Below are positions 1-5,206 of a stretch of DNA of 5,364 bases, in pieces; position 1 is the stretch's first letter; each line of letters opens with the position of its first letter. Both the position numbers and the translations under genes were made by a program. Source of the DNA: Candidatus Bathyarchaeota archaeon (GTDB lineage Archaea; Thermoproteota; Bathyarchaeia; Bathyarchaeales; Bathycorpusculaceae). The DNA lies in assembly GCA_013330975.1 (NCBI GenBank), contig DUHG01000047.1:5131-10494 (forward strand), read 5' to 3'. The notes under the pieces are model-generated. The model had not been told where the DNA came from and did not search any database. It saw only the letters and a program-made list of their open reading frames with translations.

Positions 1-1334
1 AAGTCTTTGTCGAAGAACCGGAATTTTCCGCAAGCCAGAGTCAATATTACAGAGTCCTTTGGCGCTTTTTCAACAAACTCCGTGTAATAGTTCCGTCCTG
101 GTTTAGCACCGTCGCAGCCGGCTACAAGAAAGAAGGAGTTGATATGCCCATTCATCACTGAGTCAACTATTCTGTCAGTCAAGGAAAGAACAGCTTGCCT
201 GCCATAGCCAACAGTTACCGACTTGTCATACCTATCTTCACTGAACCCAGGCATTTCTAGCGCTTTGTCTATGACGTATGAGAAGTCAGCGCATTCAGTA
301 TGAGACGATTTAATGTGAGTCACACCTGGCCAGCTAACTGGACCGGAAGTGAATATTGTTGCTTTGTAGTTGTCTGCAGGTTTTTGAATGCAGTTTGTGG
401 TCATCAGAATGGGTCCTGGAAAATTCTTGAATTCCTTTTGCTGATTTTGCCAAGCTGTACCGTAGTGACCGTAAAGGTGACCGTACTTCTTCAGTTTGGG
501 ATAGCCATGTGCAGGGAGCATTTCTCCGTGCGTGTAAACGTAGATGCCTTTGCCCTCGCTTTGCTTCAAAACTTCCTCTAAATCTTTCAGATCGTGACCT
601 GAAACCAGAATTGCTTTGCCTTTCTTGTGACCCAGCGGAACTTTTGTCGGAGTTGGATGACCGTAGGCTTCTGTGTTTCCAGCGTCCAATAGTTCCATTG
701 CTCTGAGGTTAATTTCGCCGCATCTCAAGGCGAGATCAACAAAGTCATTGATGCCCAGCGACTTGTCCAGCGTTGCCGCAAAGCCTTGCTGAATGAACTC
801 GAAAACCTTGTCATCCTTTTTTCCGAGGCGATAGGCGTGATACGCGTAAGCTGCTACTCCTTTTATTCCGAAAATTAAGAGCCAGTGAAGCCCGTTCAAA
901 TCGGGGTCGATTAAGGAATCAGCTTTCACCCCAACCCGTTCTCCTTGTCTGATAAGACCTTCCTTCGTCTTTTCAAGGGTCATCTCAACTGGTCCATGGA
1001 ATTCAACATAGCCCCCCGCTGATCGCACTTTTGCACGCAAGACATTGCGAAGTCTTGCTGTCTCGTTTATGTATTCGATTATTATGTCTGGATCGAAGCT
1101 AACATTTGTCAATGTGGCGAAAGCTGACTCGCATATGAACAGGTTCAATTGCTTGCCTTTGACGCCGACTTTTTGCCCTTCTATTGATAACTGAGATAAC
1201 CCTCTGAGCATGTAGATCAATAAGTCTTGAAGCGCGGCGACCTCAGGGGTCTTTCCGCAAACGCCGAAAACAGTGCAGCCTTTTCCCTGTGCAGTTTGCT
1301 CACACTGATAACAGAACATTGGATTTCTATTCAT
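1..1334 (-). CDS. hcp: Hybrid cluster protein (hydroxylamine reductase), C-terminus cut off by window edge
   Basis: My translation of the minus strand gives one uninterrupted frame of 444 codons running off the left edge; the family is about 540-550 residues, so roughly 100 C-terminal residues are missing. The N-terminus has Cys8, Cys11, Cys20 and Cys26 (C-x2-C-x8-C-x5-C), the ligands of the cubane Fe-S cluster in the spacing of strict-anaerobe and archaeal (class I) proteins. Hybrid Fe-S-O cluster ligands are recognisable as His247 (SGHDL), Glu271 (THGEMLPA), Cys315 (TTNC), Cys407 (AGCDG, the persulfide cysteine position) and Cys435 (LACGKF). The last Cys and Glu ligands lie outside the window. 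Family members are cytoplasmic, reduce hydroxylamine to ammonia in vitro, and act on nitric oxide or S-nitrosylate proteins in bacteria. Start ATG 1332-1334 is chosen because GGTG (1341-1344) sits 6 nt upstream. An internal ATG at codon 6 would give the M-F-C start typical of the family but lacks a Shine-Dalgarno. No hcr reductase gene is visible. Confidence 0.96.
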   Translation of the reverse strand, partial: MNRNPMFCYQCEQTAQGKGCTVFGVCGKTPEVAALQDLLIYMLRGLSQLSIEGQKVGVKGKQLNLFICESAFATLTNVSFDPDIIIEYINETARLRNVLRAKVRSAGGYVEFHGPVEMTLEKTKEGLIRQGERVGVKADSLIDPDLNGLHWLLIFGIKGVAAYAYHAYRLGKKDDKVFEFIQQGFAATLDKSLGINDFVDLALRCGEINLRAMELLDAGNTEAYGHPTPTKVPLGHKKGKAILVSGHDLKDLEEVLKQSEGKGIYVYTHGEMLPAHGYPKLKKYGHLYGHYGTAWQNQQKEFKNFPGPILMTTNCIQKPADNYKATIFTSGPVSWPGVTHIKSSHTECADFSYVIDKALEMPGFSEDRYDKSVTVGYGRQAVLSLTDRIVDSVMNGHINSFFLVAGCDGAKPGRNYYTEFVEKAPKDSVILTLACGKFRFFDKD

Positions 1335-1340
1335 CAATTG

Positions 1341-1344
1341 CACC
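1341..1344 (-). promoter_or_regulatory. Shine-Dalgarno of hcp
   Basis: GGTG on the minus strand, 6 nt before the ATG at 1334. It is the same core and spacing as at the beta-lactamase-fold gene (GGTGA, 6 nt). It favours the first ATG over the internal Met codon at 1317-1319. The match is only four bases. Confidence 0.5.
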
Positions 1345-1353
1345 CATTAGTCA

Positions 1354-1377
1354 TTGATTGTCAACACAAATATCTTT
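1354..1377 (-). promoter_or_regulatory. Candidate hcp promoter and operator
   Basis: On the minus strand an AT-rich AAAGATATTTG (1367-1377) is centred about 38 nt before the hcp start, where an archaeal TATA box would place transcription start about 12 nt before the ATG. Directly downstream lies a small inverted repeat, TTGA-TTG-TCAA on the plus strand (1354-1364), which would overlap the transcription start. In many anaerobes hcp is controlled by Crp/Fnr-family nitrosative-stress regulators that bind inverted repeats, so an operator here is plausible. The repeat has only 4-bp arms and fits no known consensus, so this is a weak assignment. A bacterial reading would use TTGACA at 1359-1364 as a -35 box, but no good -10 follows. 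Confidence 0.3.
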
Positions 1378-1381
1378 TGTC

Positions 1382-1684
1382 CTAAATCAGCACGGACCCC
1401 AAGGAGATAGCAACTGGGGAGAGAGTATTCTCCGACGCGAATGTTTCGCTCCTTCCCCCATTATAGGACTCTATCCTTGTGATAACGAAAGAATGGATCG
1501 CGGCTGAAATCCCCACCGATACCAAGGTTCGAATCCCAGTGACCCACCCCCGCATTGATTTAGCTTGTTGATCTGCTTCTGCAGACAAAGACCTAACACT
1601 TTCGGAGCAGTTGAAAGAGGCTGCTATGTATTCCTGACGGCATTTCTCGTTATCAAGGCAAGCAATAAACGTGGGTTCTACCAA
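1382..1684 (-). CDS. Doubtful small protein with one possible membrane segment
   Basis: A 100-codon frame fills most of the gap between hcp and the GNAT gene. I do not recognise the product. Residues 1-48 are polar with three cysteines (Cys9, Cys15, Cys26) and a likely helical stretch at about 28-45 rich in Ser, Ala, Glu and Gln. Residues about 51-71 are hydrophobic with scattered charges and could be one membrane-spanning helix, followed by a low-complexity tail. For it: a sizeable open frame with protein-like composition. Against it: the only start before the in-frame TGA at 1700-1702 is TTG (1682-1684), with no Shine-Dalgarno; the next Met is codon 44; and the frame is antisense to a tRNA T-arm-like motif (codons 49-53). 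It may be a real small gene, a decayed remnant or a chance frame. If real it would lie about 47 bp upstream of hcp in the same direction. Confidence 0.3.
   Translation of the reverse strand: MVEPTFIACLDNEKCRQEYIAASFNCSESVRSLSAEADQQAKSMRGWVTGIRTLVSVGISAAIHSFVITRIESYNGGRSETFASENTLSPVAISLGSVLI
1526..1539 (+). repeat. tRNA T-arm (B-box)-like motif, copy 1 of a 14-bp direct repeat
   Basis: GGTTCGAATCCCAG matches the conserved T-loop core of tRNA (GGTTCGAATCC) exactly. It is repeated identically and in the same orientation at 2336-2349. The sequence is followed by GTGACCCACCCCCGCA, whose end resembles a class II tRNA acceptor strand, but I find no matching GCGGGGG 5' strand upstream, the T-stem does not pair over five bases, and the spacing is wrong. 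It is therefore a motif or remnant rather than a tRNA gene. Confidence 0.5.
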
Positions 1685-1709
1685 ATAGAGTTGCCCAATT
1701 CAAGCAGCG

Positions 1710-1714
1710 AAGGA
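1710..1714 (+). promoter_or_regulatory. Shine-Dalgarno of the GNAT gene
   Basis: AAGGA lies 8 nt before the GTG at 1723. A second in-frame GTG at 1729 would be 14 nt away, so the first GTG is the better start. Confidence 0.65.
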
Positions 1715-1722
1715 ACAGCAAC

Positions 1723-2238
1723 GTGCAGGTGCCACTCAAAATAAGACAAGCGACGCCAACTGATCAGAGGGCTGTGAAACGAATAATCGATTCGTCATTT
1801 CCGAAGTTCTTTCGCTTTTTTGCGTTACGCAGCGTCAACTCAGAAGAGGGAAAAGTGTTAGTAGTCCAAGACCAAACCGCAGTAGCGGGCTTTGCCAAAC
1901 TAATTTGCCTCCAGGTCGCCAGCCGCAAGTGCGGTTGCGTGCTTTGGCTCGCCGTTCACCCAAATTGTCGTCGAAAAGGCGTCGCCTCCTCGTTGGTCAA
2001 AGCGGGCGTCGAAGATCTGCAACGGAACGGCGCAATCTTGGTCTTTGCCTCTGTTACGCGAAGGAACAATGCATCTCTTGGCACCTTTGGCAAAGAGGGA
2101 TTTAGGCGGATTGGCTTTGGTGGTTTGTGGCAGCTTTTCGGCTGGCGCATCTTCCGATTTTACAGTGGAATTTGGTATGCTCCGAGCGAAATCGTGCTCA
2201 TGTACTCCGCAGCTGAAACAGAAAACGCCCCAATCTAA
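1723..2238 (+). CDS. GNAT-family N-acetyltransferase
   Basis: This encodes a complete 171-residue single-domain protein, a usual length for Gcn5-related N-acetyltransferases, which move an acetyl group from acetyl-CoA to an amine in the cytoplasm. The N-terminus starts with the typical first strand KIRQATPTD (6-14). Strand beta4 with motif A is at about 73-92, containing VHPNCRRKGVASSLV; Arg84-Lys85-Gly86-Val87-Ala88 is the R/Q-x-x-G-x-G/A pyrophosphate-binding loop, with Ala as the last small residue. Motif B, N-N-A-S-L-G-T-F-G-K-E-G-F (115-127), is the helix and strand that usually complete the CoA site. The C-terminal part (131-152) is unusually aromatic, with four Trp and several Phe and Tyr, which may form a hydrophobic substrate pocket. 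The start is GTG 1723 with AAGGA 8 nt upstream. The gene stands alone, divergent from hcp and convergent with the amidase. The substrate cannot be deduced; RimI-like protein acetylation is one possibility, without specific evidence. Confidence 0.93.
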   Translation: MQVPLKIRQATPTDQRAVKRIIDSSFPKFFRFFALRSVNSEEGKVLVVQDQTAVAGFAKLICLQVASRKCGCVLWLAVHPNCRRKGVASSLVKAGVEDLQRNGAILVFASVTRRNNASLGTFGKEGFRRIGFGGLWQLFGWRIFRFYSGIWYAPSEIVLMYSAAETENAPI

Positions 2239-2290
2239 TGCATAGGTGCAGCACATTCAGTTAAACGTTTTATCATCTTTGATCAAGTCC

Positions 2291-2300
2291 AAAGAAAAAA
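2291..2300 (-). terminator. Candidate T-tract terminator for the amidase transcript
   Basis: Read on the minus strand this is TTTTTTCTTT, about 145 nt after the amidase stop codon and preceded by a run of five C. Archaeal transcription often ends at such T-tracts without a stable hairpin. A short CTTTG/CAAAG inverted repeat overlaps its distal end. The distance from the stop codon makes the assignment tentative. Confidence 0.35.
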
Positions 2301-2335
2301 GGGGGTTTCGCGGGTGGCGTCTCCACCTGATTGGG

Positions 2336-2349
2336 GGTTCGAATCCCAG
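2336..2349 (+). repeat. tRNA T-arm (B-box)-like motif, copy 2 of a 14-bp direct repeat
   Basis: This is identical to 1526-1539 and in the same orientation, 810 bp apart. Here the core lies inside a 7-bp inverted repeat (TTGGGGG/CCCTCAA) that encloses TTCGAATCCCAG as a loop. It also follows a GGTGG/CCACC hairpin that could be mistaken for a long variable arm. An anticodon arm and a proper acceptor stem are not found, so it is not called a tRNA. Confidence 0.5.
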
Positions 2350-2372
2350 CCCTCAATGGCGACATCTCCCGC

Positions 2373-2392
2373 GATCCACTTTTTTTTGGATC
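2373..2392 (+). terminator. Candidate terminator of the GNAT gene: 6-bp stem with T-tract
   Basis: GATCCA (2373-2378) pairs perfectly with TGGATC (2387-2392). Eight consecutive T at 2380-2387 fill most of the loop and enter the second arm. The T8 run on the coding strand about 140 nt after the GNAT stop would act as an archaeal U-tract terminator. The T-run is in the loop rather than after the stem, so it is not a classical bacterial terminator. Confidence 0.4.
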
Positions 2393-2445
2393 AGAAGCAG
2401 ATTATAGGTAGCAGCATCGTCGTGGAAGGGACGAAAACGAAGAGA

Positions 2446-3891
2446 CTACTGGCTTGCATGGACTGGTGGAATTCGGTCACGCCAAGGCATTTCCTTTTCA
2501 AGCGAACTTGCCAGACGAATTAACGCGCTTTCCTCCCCAAACCTAGCCATGAACTGCACCCCAATAGGCAAGCCTGATTGGCTTTGTCCAAGAGGCAATG
2601 ATATTGCTGGCTGTCCGGTAACATTGGCAGCTGGGGGATGGATTCGGACTTCGTCACAAAGACGCATGTATCCGACATAATCAATGTCTGTCCGCATCTT
2701 CGTGTACTTGCCAATCGGCTCCGGCAACTTGACCAATGTGGGTGTAAGCAGCATATCATACTGTTCAAAGAATTTCCCAAAGGTTCGTCGGAAATCGTTC
2801 AAGGCGAATTCAGTCATGAACATTTCAGCCGCTGAAAGACCTTTGGAGTAGTTGTAAAATGACAACATAACGGGTTCCAAAGTCTCCTCGCTGATTTTCC
2901 GTCCCGTCATAGCAGCGAACATCTCCATTCCTGCATACAATCCGAAGGACCAAGCAACGCACGTGGCGCGTAGGTACTCTTCATAATCAAAAACTGGACT
3001 CGCCCTAATGAGTTCATGGCCCACTCTTTCACATTCAGAGACTACTTGCTCCACACAGTTGACTACTTCTGAATCCACTGAGGCGCCAGGTTGCCAGGAA
3101 TCGGTGGTCCAGGCTATTCGCAAGTGCCCCGTTGGGGCGTTCACTTCTTGGGCATAAGGGTGAGCGGGTTGAGTTATGATGAACGGGTCACCAGGAGTAG
3201 GCGCTGACACCACGTCTAGCATCAAAGCGGTATCCCGGACGGTTCGGCTCAGAATGAACTCTTGTAACATTCCGGGCCACATCTCTCCGATGTCTGGTCC
3301 CAGAGTCACGCGTCCTCGGGAAGGCTTTAGTCCGACAAGGCCGCAGGCACTTGCGGGGATGCGGATGGAGCCGCCGTTGTCACTTCCATGCGCTATTGGC
3401 ACGATGCCGGCTGCGATGCTTGCTCCTGAACCGCCACTAGAACCGCCGCAAATGGTGTCGAGATTCCACGGATTGCGAGTCGCACCCATAAGTTCTGATT
3501 CCGTCGAGACTCCTAGGGCGAATTCTGGCGTTGTTGTGCGACCCATAAGGGTCAAACCCGCTTTCTTGAAGAGTGTAGTCAAAAACGAGTCCTTGTCCAC
3601 CTTATGTCCCTTCATGAGTCTCGACCCGCTCTCTTGAAGCCGTCCGCCTTCACCCGCTCCGATATCCTTCATCAAGAATGGCACCCCGGCAAACGGGCCA
3701 GCAGGTATCACACGGTCATCCAACCCTTCAACGCGGTCTTGAAAGACTTCAATGACAGCGTTGATTTGGGGATTGACCTTTTCAACTGCTTCCACAAAGA
3801 GACGCACCAGTTCTTTCGGAGAGACTTCGCGTTTTTTCACCAAGTCAGCTAGAGCAACACCATCGCAACTGGAATACTCGTCTAAGTTCAT
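2446..3891 (-). CDS. Amidase-signature family hydrolase, 6-aminohexanoate-cyclic-dimer-hydrolase-like
   Basis: This is a complete 481-residue amidase-signature enzyme, the usual length for the family, which hydrolyses carboxamides to acid and amine in the cytoplasm. The Ser-cisSer-Lys triad is intact: Lys75 (FLMKDI), cis-Ser151 in the glycine/serine loop GGSSGGSGA (149-157) and nucleophile Ser175 in GSDNGGSIRIPA (169-180). The Ser spacing of 24 matches known members such as fatty acid amide hydrolase. Further family marks are GPFAGVPF (65-72), GATRNPWNL (136-144), CGLVGLKPSRGR (183-194) and the C-terminal GQPAISLPLG...GLPIGVQFMARFG (426-452). From memory of the family, the pattern resembles NylA (6-aminohexanoate-cyclic-dimer hydrolase) and related general amidases. 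It does not look like GatA, and no gatB or gatC is nearby. There is no signal peptide. The start ATG has GGGAG 9 nt upstream. The gene lies 83 bp downstream of the beta-lactamase-fold gene on the same strand. The real substrate is unknown. Confidence 0.96.
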   Translation of the reverse strand: MNLDEYSSCDGVALADLVKKREVSPKELVRLFVEAVEKVNPQINAVIEVFQDRVEGLDDRVIPAGPFAGVPFLMKDIGAGEGGRLQESGSRLMKGHKVDKDSFLTTLFKKAGLTLMGRTTTPEFALGVSTESELMGATRNPWNLDTICGGSSGGSGASIAAGIVPIAHGSDNGGSIRIPASACGLVGLKPSRGRVTLGPDIGEMWPGMLQEFILSRTVRDTALMLDVVSAPTPGDPFIITQPAHPYAQEVNAPTGHLRIAWTTDSWQPGASVDSEVVNCVEQVVSECERVGHELIRASPVFDYEEYLRATCVAWSFGLYAGMEMFAAMTGRKISEETLEPVMLSFYNYSKGLSAAEMFMTEFALNDFRRTFGKFFEQYDMLLTPTLVKLPEPIGKYTKMRTDIDYVGYMRLCDEVRIHPPAANVTGQPAISLPLGQSQSGLPIGVQFMARFGEESALIRLASSLEKEMPWRDRIPPVHASQ

Positions 3892-3900
3892 CCCTAAACA

Positions 3901-3905
3901 CTCCC
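3901..3905 (-). promoter_or_regulatory. Shine-Dalgarno of the amidase gene
   Basis: GGGAG on the minus strand ends 9 nt before the ATG at 3891 and fixes that start; no other in-frame start has a comparable site. Confidence 0.65.
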
Positions 3906-3922
3906 ATAATGCTACATTGTCC

Positions 3923-3936
3923 TATACTATATGTAA
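3923..3936 (-). promoter_or_regulatory. Candidate TATA box of the amidase gene
   Basis: On the minus strand TTACATATAGTATA lies in an AT-rich block in the 83-bp gap after the beta-lactamase-fold gene, centred about 40 nt before the amidase ATG. An archaeal TATA box here would start transcription about 14 nt before the ATG, leaving a very short leader that just includes GGGAG. No hairpin terminator follows the upstream gene, so read-through is also possible. A bacterial -35-like TTGACA at 3967-3972 has no well-spaced -10. Confidence 0.4.
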
Positions 3937-3974
3937 TTTTATCATTACCATAAGAATAGAATAATCTGTCAATT

Positions 3975-5195
3975 TCATGTGTGCGCTCCTCCTCCTTCCT
4001 CCTGCAAGAGGAATGGATTCGTTTCGCCTATCGAGCGATACATTGCCACACGAAGCGCGTTTTGCCTCGGGTCCATCAAGTAGAAATCAGTTCGATTAGG
4101 GACGTATGCAAAGCCAATCTTGGCGTGAGGGTCAGCAAACCCAAAGCATCCCCCAAATCCTAGCATGCCAAATGAGCTCGGATGAGCGAAAGGAATCTTC
4201 TGGCTTGGCTTCATGAAGCCAAGGGACATTTCCATTCCCTCCAATTTCATTACTTCATCGTAGAATCCACGGGTCGGCGGAACAGCCCGTGCCATCAACT
4301 GCTCTAGGGTCTCTTCATGCAGTCCAAGCTCCTTTCCGCCGGTAGCGAAGACGCCATATGCCTTGGCTATCGCGCGAGCAGTTCCGATTCCTCCTCCAGA
4401 AGGCACCTCCACATTACGAGGGTAAACGTGCTCTTTGTCTTCTAGCAACTCTCCCCACAACGCTCTCCGTATGCGGGAGCGTGGGTTCATAACTGCGAGC
4501 GCCAGCGGGACGGGTGCTTTGAGTCCCGCGGGCACAGGATTGGCCATGTAGGTTCGTGACAATCGGTTATTGGGAATGTCTTCTGGCAGCCCGATGTAAT
4601 AATCTAGTCCCAGGGGGCTTGCTATCTCCTCGTGAAAGAATCGCCCCAGGCTTCTGTGCTTCGGATCGACTCGACGAAGCAACTCGCTCTCATAGAATCC
4701 AAGAGTGATGGCGTGATAAGCCTGACGTGTCCCTGGTTCCCAAGTTGGTTTCTGTCGCGCTAGTATTATCGCCAGTCGGTCGAGGTCTGCCTCCAATCTC
4801 AAGTCCACATGTTTATCTAGCGCAAAAAGCCCTGCCTGGTGTGCCAGCAGTTGTCGGACGGTGATCTTTTCCTTACCTTGCTGAGCAAACTCCGGCCAAT
4901 ACTTTGCGATGGGCTCGTCGTAATCAAAAAGCCCCCGAGAATGAGCAATAGCCATTGCTAGACCAGCTAGCCCTTTAGTGGCAGAGGAGGTTAGGACCAT
5001 CGTATTCTCATCCCAAGGTTCACCAGTAGCCCTGTTGCGGATGCCACCCCACAGATCAACCACCATTTTACCGCGATAATTGATGCAACACGCGGCTCCC
5101 AGCTCGTTGCAATGTTCGAAGTTTTCGACGAATGCTTCCTGTACAGCCTCAAACCCTGGCTTGACAACCCCCGAAATTGATGGGCTTTTGGTCAT
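3975..5195 (-). CDS. Serine hydrolase of the beta-lactamase (class C) / family VIII esterase fold
   Basis: This is a complete 406-residue protein of the beta-lactamase/D-alanyl-D-alanine carboxypeptidase/EstB superfamily, at the usual length. The nucleophile motif S-x-x-K is Ser71-Ala72-Thr73-Lys74, preceded by VLTSS and followed by GLAGLAMAIA as in this group. Tyr160 in QAYHAITLGFYESELLRRV (from 158) is the expected second-motif tyrosine. VRQLLAHQAGL (113-123) and PSGGGIGTARAIAKAYGVFA (265-284) are further family hallmarks. Near the C-terminus, FGMLGFGGCFGFADPHAKIG (from 342) corresponds to the third motif, but Met344 stands where relatives usually have His (H-x-G) and Cys350 where Ser is usual. 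The N-terminus lacks a signal peptide, suggesting a cytoplasmic esterase, peptidase or amide hydrolase rather than a secreted antibiotic-resistance enzyme. The start ATG has GGTGA 6 nt upstream. The amidase gene follows 83 bp downstream. Confidence 0.94.
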   Translation of the reverse strand: MTKSPSISGVVKPGFEAVQEAFVENFEHCNELGAACCINYRGKMVVDLWGGIRNRATGEPWDENTMVLTSSATKGLAGLAMAIAHSRGLFDYDEPIAKYWPEFAQQGKEKITVRQLLAHQAGLFALDKHVDLRLEADLDRLAIILARQKPTWEPGTRQAYHAITLGFYESELLRRVDPKHRSLGRFFHEEIASPLGLDYYIGLPEDIPNNRLSRTYMANPVPAGLKAPVPLALAVMNPRSRIRRALWGELLEDKEHVYPRNVEVPSGGGIGTARAIAKAYGVFATGGKELGLHEETLEQLMARAVPPTRGFYDEVMKLEGMEMSLGFMKPSQKIPFAHPSSFGMLGFGGCFGFADPHAKIGFAYVPNRTDFYLMDPRQNALRVAMYRSIGETNPFLLQEEGGGAHT

Positions 5196-5201
5196 TTCTG
5201 T

Positions 5202-5206
5202 TCACC
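5202..5206 (-). promoter_or_regulatory. Shine-Dalgarno of the beta-lactamase-fold gene
   Basis: GGTGA on the minus strand is 6 nt before the ATG at 5195. This is a good match to the 16S rRNA 3' end and supports the chosen start. Confidence 0.65.

Larger units (their letters stand above)
2239..2445. other. Convergent intergenic region with inverted repeats and T-tracts
   Basis: These 207 bp separate the 3' ends of the GNAT gene (plus) and the amidase gene (minus). No credible gene is seen. It contains a minus-strand T-tract (2291-2300), a 5-bp inverted repeat CTTTG/CAAAG (2277-2281, 2290-2294), GCGGG/CCCGC (2310-2314, 2368-2372), GGTGG/CCACC (2313-2317, 2323-2327), TTGGGGG/CCCTCAA with one G-T pair (2331-2337, 2350-2356), the second T-arm-like motif, and a 6-bp stem with a T-rich loop (2373-2392). 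The GCGGG and GGTGG stems overlap and cannot form together. The simplest reading is a two-way transcription end zone. Confidence 0.6.

Noticed and set aside
300..706. Two plus-strand frames of 93 and 65 codons opposite hcp
   Set aside because: The minus strand here encodes uninterrupted Hcp sequence with the expected cluster ligands, so these are chance antisense frames.
1900..2256. 118-codon minus-strand frame opposite the GNAT gene
   Set aside because: It overlaps motif A and B codons of the clear GNAT gene, and its composition is that of an antisense shadow.
2310..2372. Possible tRNA gene around the TTCGAAT motif, with GCGGG/CCCGC as acceptor stem
   Set aside because: The outer stem has a T-T mismatch, the 63-nt span is too short, the T-stem pairs at only three positions and there is no anticodon arm. 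The 3' sequence after the T-arm has no matching 5' strand. Split, permuted or intron-bearing forms could not be assembled either.
3176..3637. 153-codon plus-strand frame opposite the amidase gene
   Set aside because: It is antisense to the catalytic region of an intact, well-conserved amidase, rich in Pro, Arg and Ser as typical of a shadow frame, and has no recognisable motif.
2446..3891. Glutamyl-tRNA(Gln) amidotransferase subunit A (GatA) as identity of the amidase
   Set aside because: The sequence blocks resemble NylA-type general amidases, the C-terminal half lacks GatA character, and no gatB or gatC is nearby.
3975..5195. Acquired antibiotic-resistance beta-lactamase
   Set aside because: There is no signal peptide, the third motif is not K-T-G, no mobile element is nearby, and the sequence matches the EstB-like family VIII hydrolase group better.
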